From Hydrogenoanaerobacterium saccharovorans (GTDB taxonomy: Bacteria; Bacillota; Clostridia; Oscillospirales; Ruminococcaceae), in NCBI RefSeq assembly GCF_003814745.1, contig NZ_RKRD01000001.1, forward strand, positions 1,612,001-1,676,000: a stretch of 64,000 nt of DNA, written 5' to 3'. Numbering within the stretch: the stretch's first letter is position 1; each line of letters starts with the position of its first letter. Position numbers and translations under genes: made by a program. Shown piece by piece: positions 58,586-64,000 of this stretch. The notes beneath the pieces were generated by a model that saw only the letters and a list, made by a program, of their open reading frames with translations, had not been told where the DNA came from and searched no databases.

Positions 58586-60856
58586 TTAAATTGCCTCATA
58601 ATTCACGCGTGCTACAAACTCTTTTTGGAATTCCCGATCCATTACAACAAAATGTGCGCTATATCCTGTAACCTTGACAACAATATCAGCATATTCCGGA
58701 TTAGTGGGATCGGCCAAAGCTTTCTTGAGCTTTTCTAAATCTATAACGTTAAAATTAATTTGTATGCCGCCATTTTTCATAAAAGCCTTGGAGAACCGTT
58801 CAATATATTGACCTTTATTGTCTTTGCCGTCAAAAAATTTCGGCTGTAATTCTATTTGCAGCGAACCACCTTGGTATTTACGGAAAGGAACTTTTAAAAG
58901 ACTTTTTGCAGTTGCCGTCAGTCCGTTTCCGTTTCTACCATGCATTGGATTGCAACCATGAGCAATAGGTTCTTCCGCCAAGCGGCCATCGGCAGTCGCA
59001 CCCAACATAGGACCAGCATAAGTGTGACCCATATACTGAAACAAAGATGCGCGGAAGCTAAAGCCTTTGATATTATGTTGAGCCGCAAGTGTTGCACGAA
59101 TATTCTCTGCAACACGTTGGTAAATCAAATCGACGCCATCTAAATCATTACCGAATTTCTCTTGCTTAAGCATTGTCTGCCGCATTACTTCCTGGTCGCT
59201 CCAGTTATCGGCAATTGCTTTATTCAGTTGAGCTATAGTATATTTTTTTTGTTTAAAGATTACTTTCTGAATGGCATAAATGGAATCCACGACATTAGGC
59301 ACACCCAATACATTCACAGAAGTGTACGCATTGTTTACGCCGCCGATGGAGGTTACGTCCAAGCCTTTTTCAATGCAGCCTTTCATGCAGAGGGAGGTTA
59401 CCATTTCGGGCCATACCTTATCTTGCCACTCATAAACTTTGTTTTTGAAATAAGCAAATGCGCTTGCGGTTTTTTCCACTTCTTCTGTGTATGCAGACCA
59501 AAATTGCTCAAAATCTATATATTCTTCTTTTTCTGCACGCTGCATGGCACGTTGCAGTGGAACTGGTAATACAAAGCTATTTAAGTCGTGATCACAATAC
59601 TCGCTTCCAACTGCACAATACCACTGACAACCACTATATGACATATTCCAAGCATCATCCCAACAGTATCCACTATACAATTCAGAATCACGCATGACAT
59701 CATAGCTGACAAGAGTAGGTACTCCGCAACCGTTTCGCGTTACAACATCACAGGCATAGGAATAGTAAGCCGGATCTATATCGTCATGCCACATAACTCC
59801 CAAGTGATTATAACCACCAATCATATCATAGGCTTCTAATCCGATCCAACTCATTTCATTTGTTGCATCGCTTCCATCACGGTTTCTACCACCAAAGGAG
59901 AAATAGTTTCCACCGTATTTGAGGTAAAGCTCAGCTATCAAATTGCGTGCATCATCACGAGAGATTCTACCGCTTTTCAAATCTGATTTATAAAAATCAA
60001 TTAGAAGCTGATCTAGGCGGCCATAACCATTACCATGTCCATTGATACGTTCTACGACCTGGAAAAACTGAATCCATTGAACCGCTTGTTCGAAGGTTTC
60101 TGGTTTTCCAACAGCTAACTGCTGCATATTTTTTGCAATTTTTTGGTACAGTGCTTTTTGTTCTGTGTTACTTTCATTTTCTGAAAGGTTTATAGCTCGT
60201 TTGGCATGGCGTTCAGCAAAACGAATAATGGCCTCTACCACTATCACCTGTGCCTTAAGGTATGTAACTCGCTGTTCATTGCCTAAACTCTGCCATTTAG
60301 CAAGGCTTTTTCTTACATCTTCCAGAAGCCCTGACCAGCCACGAGATAGCCCTATTGAAAGATCTGGACAAGTATGTGCTAAGCTGGTACCCCCAGCACC
60401 TAATACACGCAAATCAAATCCTAGTCCGTGAACCTCTTCAGGATAAATAAAATTTCGAGCCTCATCCAACTGCCAATGAAATTCACCTACGATTGTTTCG
60501 TCGGGATATACTTCCGCTGGGCTATGGTCAAGAAAAAACGCATAATCCGTTGCCCAATTGGTGACAGAGTACTCAAACCCATTGATTTTAGAGGGCATTT
60601 GGTCAGCGTATGGAAAGGGCTTGCCATTATCTACACGGCAATTGTGATCTCCTACATTAATCCGTTCGTCATCTCCAAGCGCCAACTCTCCAGTTGCCGG
60701 TGAAAAACCGGCACAATGCCCAGACCAGTGATATACCAAAAACTCGGGATTATCCACAAGAACATTTCTTTTTCCACTTTTCGACAAATCGGTGCTACGC
60801 TTACGCAAGCGCTGAATTCGTTCGTTAGCAGGAAATTTTTCGTTAATTAGTAGCAT
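58586..60856 (-). CDS. Glycyl radical enzyme of uncertain reaction, with SGCQWYC active-site loop
   Basis: This 756-residue protein belongs to the PFL-like superfamily. The C-terminal glycyl loop is VTGYSAHFVVMDREF with G731 as radical site. The thiyl-Cys loop reads NMSYSGCQWYC, with C410 at the expected position; diol/choline/hydroxyproline-type lyases have GCVEP with a Glu two residues after the Cys, and PFL has a CC pair. Both are absent here, so a different reaction is likely. ATG 60856 follows AAAGGAG. A ribose-type importer in the same operon hints at a sugar-like substrate. Confidence 0.9.
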   Translation of the reverse strand: MLLINEKFPANERIQRLRKRSTDLSKSGKRNVLVDNPEFLVYHWSGHCAGFSPATGELALGDDERINVGDHNCRVDNGKPFPYADQMPSKINGFEYSVTNWATDYAFFLDHSPAEVYPDETIVGEFHWQLDEARNFIYPEEVHGLGFDLRVLGAGGTSLAHTCPDLSIGLSRGWSGLLEDVRKSLAKWQSLGNEQRVTYLKAQVIVVEAIIRFAERHAKRAINLSENESNTEQKALYQKIAKNMQQLAVGKPETFEQAVQWIQFFQVVERINGHGNGYGRLDQLLIDFYKSDLKSGRISRDDARNLIAELYLKYGGNYFSFGGRNRDGSDATNEMSWIGLEAYDMIGGYNHLGVMWHDDIDPAYYSYACDVVTRNGCGVPTLVSYDVMRDSELYSGYCWDDAWNMSYSGCQWYCAVGSEYCDHDLNSFVLPVPLQRAMQRAEKEEYIDFEQFWSAYTEEVEKTASAFAYFKNKVYEWQDKVWPEMVTSLCMKGCIEKGLDVTSIGGVNNAYTSVNVLGVPNVVDSIYAIQKVIFKQKKYTIAQLNKAIADNWSDQEVMRQTMLKQEKFGNDLDGVDLIYQRVAENIRATLAAQHNIKGFSFRASLFQYMGHTYAGPMLGATADGRLAEEPIAHGCNPMHGRNGNGLTATAKSLLKVPFRKYQGGSLQIELQPKFFDGKDNKGQYIERFSKAFMKNGGIQINFNVIDLEKLKKALADPTNPEYADIVVKVTGYSAHFVVMDREFQKEFVARVNYEAI

Positions 60857-60888
60857 AAATTATGCTCCTTTCGGTAAAATTGGGTTGC

Positions 60889-60927
60889 AAAAAGCGCACC
60901 TCAGCTATTATAAACCGGTGTGCGCTT
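60889..60927 (-). terminator. Terminator between the permease and GRE genes
   Basis: On the minus strand AAGCGCAC (60927-60920) pairs with GTGCGCTT (60899-60892), followed by a T run (TTTTTGC). It lies between two genes of one operon and would reduce or regulate GRE expression. Confidence 0.7.
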
Positions 60928-60941
60928 CCTCTACTTATTAC

Positions 60942-61931
60942 TTAATTAGACTTTCTGCGGCGGAAGCAATCAATACCTACAGAAATGATAATAATGATAC
61001 CTATGATAATTTGCTGATAATAAGAGGAAAGAGCAAGAATATTCATACCGTTACGAATAACCTGCACAATTAGAACTCCTATCAGCGTACCCCAAATGCT
61101 TCCAACACCACCGCTCATAGAAGCACCACCTATTGCAACCCCTGCTACCGCCTCTAGTTCATAACCTTGACCAACAATAGGAGTAGAACCATTCATGCGT
61201 CCTGTTACAATAATGGCTGCGATGGCACACATAATGCCGCTGAGGATATAAATAGAAATTTTTGTGCGATCTACTTTTATTCCAGAAAGTTTTGCTGCTT
61301 TTTCATTATCACCAATTGCATAGGCATGCATACCAAAACTTGTCTTTTTAAATACAAACCAAGCTACAAGATAAAGCAAGACCAAAAGAATAATTGCAAA
61401 TGGAATTGCACCCAAATATTCTGCGCCTAGCCAACCAATAGATCTAGGAACACCGTAGATACCAGAGCCATCTACCCACTCCAATGCAACTCCACGCCAA
61501 AGCATCATAGCACCCATTGTAACAATGAAAGGCGGCATATTGATTTTAGAAATAAGAAAACCTGACAAAGCACCGCACAGAGCTCCAATGCCAAAGCAAG
61601 CAAGTACGGCGAAAAAAGAAGGTACACCTTTATTTACTACTAAATCTCCCATAACGGTACAACAAAGTGCCATTACAGATCCAACTGACAAATCAATTCC
61701 ACCAGAGAAGATAACAAACGACATTCCAACTGCTAGAACACCTATTACAGACGCTTGCAAAATAACATTAATAAGGTTTTTAGGGGTCAAAAAATTAGGA
61801 TTAAGAAAGCTCATTCCAATACTAAGCAATACCAATACGCCAAATGTAACAATCTGTGTCATATTTCTTTTGCTAAACTGTGTAAGGGCAGAGTTCTTTT
61901 CCGCAGTTTTTTCTTTTATAAGCTGTGCCAT
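60942..61931 (-). CDS. Sugar ABC transporter permease (RbsC/AraH family)
   Basis: This 329-residue protein has about eight to ten TM segments and the family motif SGGIDLSVGSVMAL plus AGVAIGGASMSGGVGSIWGTLIG near the C-terminus. The ATG overlaps the rbsA-type stop by one base (TAATG). It forms the membrane channel of a ribose-type importer, the class used for monosaccharides, sugar alcohols and autoinducer-2. Confidence 0.93.
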   Translation of the reverse strand: MAQLIKEKTAEKNSALTQFSKRNMTQIVTFGVLVLLSIGMSFLNPNFLTPKNLINVILQASVIGVLAVGMSFVIFSGGIDLSVGSVMALCCTVMGDLVVNKGVPSFFAVLACFGIGALCGALSGFLISKINMPPFIVTMGAMMLWRGVALEWVDGSGIYGVPRSIGWLGAEYLGAIPFAIILLVLLYLVAWFVFKKTSFGMHAYAIGDNEKAAKLSGIKVDRTKISIYILSGIMCAIAAIIVTGRMNGSTPIVGQGYELEAVAGVAIGGASMSGGVGSIWGTLIGVLIVQVIRNGMNILALSSYYQQIIIGIIIIISVGIDCFRRRKSN

Positions 61932-63451
61932 TACAATACACCTCCGGATGCCAATTTCAAGATTTTCTCCTGTGTTGCTTCTCTTCTTTGAAGCTCACCT
62001 TGGAGTTTATGCTCATACATCACCAAAATCCGATCACTCATTGCGAGCAATTCCGGCAGCTCAGATGAGATCATAATAATGCCATAGCCTTTTTCCACCA
62101 ATTCACTCATCAGCTGGTATACTTCTACTTTTGCTCCAACATCAATACCACGCGTAGGTTCATCAAGGATAACAATTTTACTATCAGAAGCAATCCACTT
62201 TGCTAATACAACTTTCTGTTGATTTCCACCAGATAACTTTCGTACTTGCTGTGTGATTTCAGGGGTAACAATGCGTAAATCCTTTACCAATCCTTGCACG
62301 AGCCTGTTGCACATGCTCGTGCTTCTAACACCGGCTTTACGTACCTTTTGAAAGCAGGTAGCAATCACATTATCTGTAATGCTCATTCCTTGCATAAGGC
62401 CTTCCGTTTTTCTGTCTTCTGGCGCAAATCCAATTTTATTGCGTATTGCATCCAAAGGTGATTTTATAGATACTTTTTTTCCTTCCACATAAATATCACC
62501 AGTAGCATCACTGTCAGCACCGAAAATAATTTTAGCTGTTTCGGTACGTCCTGCGCCTACTAACCCCGCAACGCCTAAAATTTCACCTGCGTGCAAAGTG
62601 AAAGATACATCCTCAACCTTGCCCTTACTATGTAGATGTTCTACTCGTAACAACTCTGAACCAATACTTACTTGTGCTTTGGGAAATTGATTATCAATAC
62701 TGCGACCAACCATTAAACGAATCAGATAATCCTTGTCGAATGATGCTTGATCTACATCAACTGTTTCTACATAGGTGCCATCACGCAAAACAGTTATTCT
62801 ATCTCCAATTTCTCGTATTTCTTCCAATCTGTGAGAAATATAAATCACTGCAACATTTTGTTTTTTCAAACGCTGCACTACCTCAAATAATTTGGTAATC
62901 TCCTCATTTGTTAAAACAGCAGTGGGTTCATCTAAAATTAGTATGCGTGCATTTGCTGCCAAAGCTTTTGCTATCTCAACAAGCTGCTGTACAGCAACGC
63001 CACATGTTCCTACTTTTGTATTTGGATCTAAGGAAGCACCTACCATTTCCAAATACTTTTTACTCTCTTTTTCCATAGTCGATTTGTCAAGTAAGCCCAT
63101 TTTTTTCATCTTCATTGGTTCTTTTCCCATAAAGATGTTTTCTGCAACAGTAAGATGAGGCATTAGGTTAAATTCTTGATAAACAACTCCGATTCCCATA
63201 GCCTGTGAGTCTAACGGGCTCTTGATTGTAACTGGTTCTCCATCTAAATACACCTGTCCTTCATCTAGCAGGTAAGCACCGGTAATTACTTTTATTAATG
63301 TGGATTTCCCCGCGCCATTCTCGCCGAGCAAAACATGTACTTCGCCTGCACGCAATTGCAACTGCACATTGTCCAGCGCCAAAACACCGGGAAAACGTTT
63401 GGTGATATTTTTAAGTTCAAGAACATACTCGCTTGTGCTTTGTACGCTCAT
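61931..63451 (-). CDS. Sugar ABC transporter ATPase (RbsA family, two domains)
   Basis: This 506-residue protein has two nucleotide-binding domains. The first has Walker A LGENGAGKSTLIK, signature TCGVAVQQLVEIAKALA (the usual LSVG/LSGG is poorly kept) and Walker B ILILDEPTAVL. The second has the degenerate P-loop LVGAGRTETAK typical of RbsA/MglA, signature LSGGNQQKVVLAKW and IVILDEPTRGIDVG. It energises uptake by the adjacent permease. Confidence 0.94.
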   Translation of the reverse strand: MSVQSTSEYVLELKNITKRFPGVLALDNVQLQLRAGEVHVLLGENGAGKSTLIKVITGAYLLDEGQVYLDGEPVTIKSPLDSQAMGIGVVYQEFNLMPHLTVAENIFMGKEPMKMKKMGLLDKSTMEKESKKYLEMVGASLDPNTKVGTCGVAVQQLVEIAKALAANARILILDEPTAVLTNEEITKLFEVVQRLKKQNVAVIYISHRLEEIREIGDRITVLRDGTYVETVDVDQASFDKDYLIRLMVGRSIDNQFPKAQVSIGSELLRVEHLHSKGKVEDVSFTLHAGEILGVAGLVGAGRTETAKIIFGADSDATGDIYVEGKKVSIKSPLDAIRNKIGFAPEDRKTEGLMQGMSITDNVIATCFQKVRKAGVRSTSMCNRLVQGLVKDLRIVTPEITQQVRKLSGGNQQKVVLAKWIASDSKIVILDEPTRGIDVGAKVEVYQLMSELVEKGYGIIMISSELPELLAMSDRILVMYEHKLQGELQRREATQEKILKLASGGVL

Positions 63452-63492
63452 GCAAATTCTCCTCGCTTTGTTCTATAATATTATTCATAGTA

Positions 63493-63527
63493 GTTGCAAG
63501 GGAAAGTATGAAACTCCCCCTTGCAAC
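63493..63527 (-). other. Hairpin between binding-protein and ATPase genes
   Basis: GTTGCAAGGG (63493-63502) and CCCTTGCAAC (63518-63527) form a perfect 10-bp stem without T run. Such hairpins after binding-protein genes often protect the 3' end of their mRNA, raising the amount of that protein. Confidence 0.65.
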
Positions 63528-63541
63528 AAACCTTACTGCAT

Positions 63542-64000
63542 TTAGTTGAGCACAACACCCATTTGCTTAGCATAGTTAGCAACATTTTCTGCAGTTACCA
63601 TAGTAGTTCCGGTATCAATATTTTTTCTAATACTTTCGCCCTTTATTGCCGCATAAGCAGTCATGATAGCTGTATATCCCATATTAGAGGGATTTTGTGC
63701 AATATCGCCCTTAAAAATGGGATCATCTGCGTTCATCAATTTGAGTGATTCTTCATAGCAATCAAATCCACAAAGAACAACATCATCACGACCTTCTTGC
63801 TTCAAAACCTTGTGCATAGCAAGGGCAGCACCGTCCCAAGCTGCATATCCAGCTTTCACATCGGCATTTGCCGCTAATGCAGCTTCAAAACCGGACAGAG
63901 CTTTTTGGTCATCCCAGTCACCAGTAACCTCTACAACATTCACCTTATCGCCATAAGTAATCTTCATATAGTCGACAAAACCATCGCGCCGACCTTTACC
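63542..64000 (-). CDS. Sugar ABC transporter substrate-binding protein (partial)
   Basis: The frame runs without interruption to the window edge (153 codons visible), so the N-terminus and signal peptide lie outside. The part seen is the C-terminal half of a periplasmic-binding-protein-like I (RbsB-type) protein: GYAAWDGAALAMHKVLKQEGRDD, VLCGFDCYEESLKLM, FKGDIAQNPSNMGY. An internal ATG at 63967 is not the real start. It is the first visible gene of the transporter-GRE operon and captures the substrate outside the cell. Confidence 0.92.
   Translation of the reverse strand, partial: GKGRRDGFVDYMKITYGDKVNVVEVTGDWDDQKALSGFEAALAANADVKAGYAAWDGAALAMHKVLKQEGRDDVVLCGFDCYEESLKLMNADDPIFKGDIAQNPSNMGYTAIMTAYAAIKGESIRKNIDTGTTMVTAENVANYAKQMGVVLN

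Noticed and set aside
1..64000. CRISPR arrays, prophage structural genes, complete insertion sequences, rRNA genes
   Set aside because: I looked for regularly spaced repeats, phage head/tail genes, full transposases and rRNA motifs and saw none; only two IS3 fragments are present.

Overview
The window looks like the chromosome of an anaerobic, endospore-forming, motile, low-GC member of the Clostridia, plausibly Oscillospirales/Ruminococcaceae-like. This rests on spoIVB-spo0A, a cheA-cheW-cheR-cheB cluster, glycyl-radical, aldehyde:ferredoxin oxidoreductase (AOR) and corrinoid proteins, GGAGG-type ribosome binding sites with frequent TTG starts, and strong intrinsic terminators. The taxon is an inference; no rRNA is present.

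Region by region. 1-2.4 kb: the start of a secreted protein, a Spo0A DNA-binding domain fused to a deoxyribosyltransferase-like domain, and a small helical protein. 2.4-13.0 kb: a complete yhf operon (yhfZ, yhfY, yhfU, yhfT, php, yhfS, yhfX, yhfW), extended by an amidase-signature-like gene and by a private HPr plus Enzyme I, with no sugar EII. 13.2-21.4 kb: two divergent chemotaxis/motility operons (PilZ, CheW, FlhB-C-like, YlqG/FliK-like on the minus strand; CheA, CheW, CheR, CheB on the plus strand). 21.9-24.0 kb: spoIVB-spo0A. 24.5-26.5 kb: a PocR-AraC regulator and an orphan corrinoid protein. 26.6-33.6 kb: a Ca2+-type P-ATPase and sbcDC. 33.6-35.4 kb: tRNA-Leu(GAG), an IS3 fragment and two small membrane-protein genes.

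35.5-47 kb is a molybdenum/tungsten-flavoured island. On the minus strand a candidate Moco/Tuco-type riboswitch with terminator precedes a lipoprotein carrying SUOX-like molybdopterin-binding folds, an ECF transporter (S, two ATPases, T), another SUOX-like membrane protein, a MobB-like GTPase and a small kinase-fold protein. Divergently, a Tat-lipoprotein polyferredoxin, an AOR-family enzyme of the YdhV type, a YdhW-like partner and a dedicated TatA/TatC pair suggest an exported tungsto/molybdo-enzyme.

47-57 kb holds redox and stress genes: a YoaP-like acetyltransferase, a flavin-binding oxidase, a DUF134 protein, a ferredoxin with a NapH-like membrane protein, a secreted FMN/FAD reductase with an operator and an adjacent TetR, and an osmC-lpd-lplA-marR operon that looks like a self-contained lipoyl-dependent peroxide reductase. 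57-64 kb: tRNA-Gly(CCC), a second IS3 fragment, then a minus-strand operon of a ribose-type ABC importer, an unusual glycyl radical enzyme and its activase. The importer probably feeds the glycyl radical enzyme.

The strongest candidates for undescribed biology are the yhf operon with its own Ser46-less HPr/EI relay, the OsmC/lipoyl module, the glycyl radical enzyme with an SGCQWYC active-site loop, the riboswitch-controlled SUOX/ECF island beside a Tat-exported AOR, and the Spo0A-C/deoxyribosyltransferase fusion.
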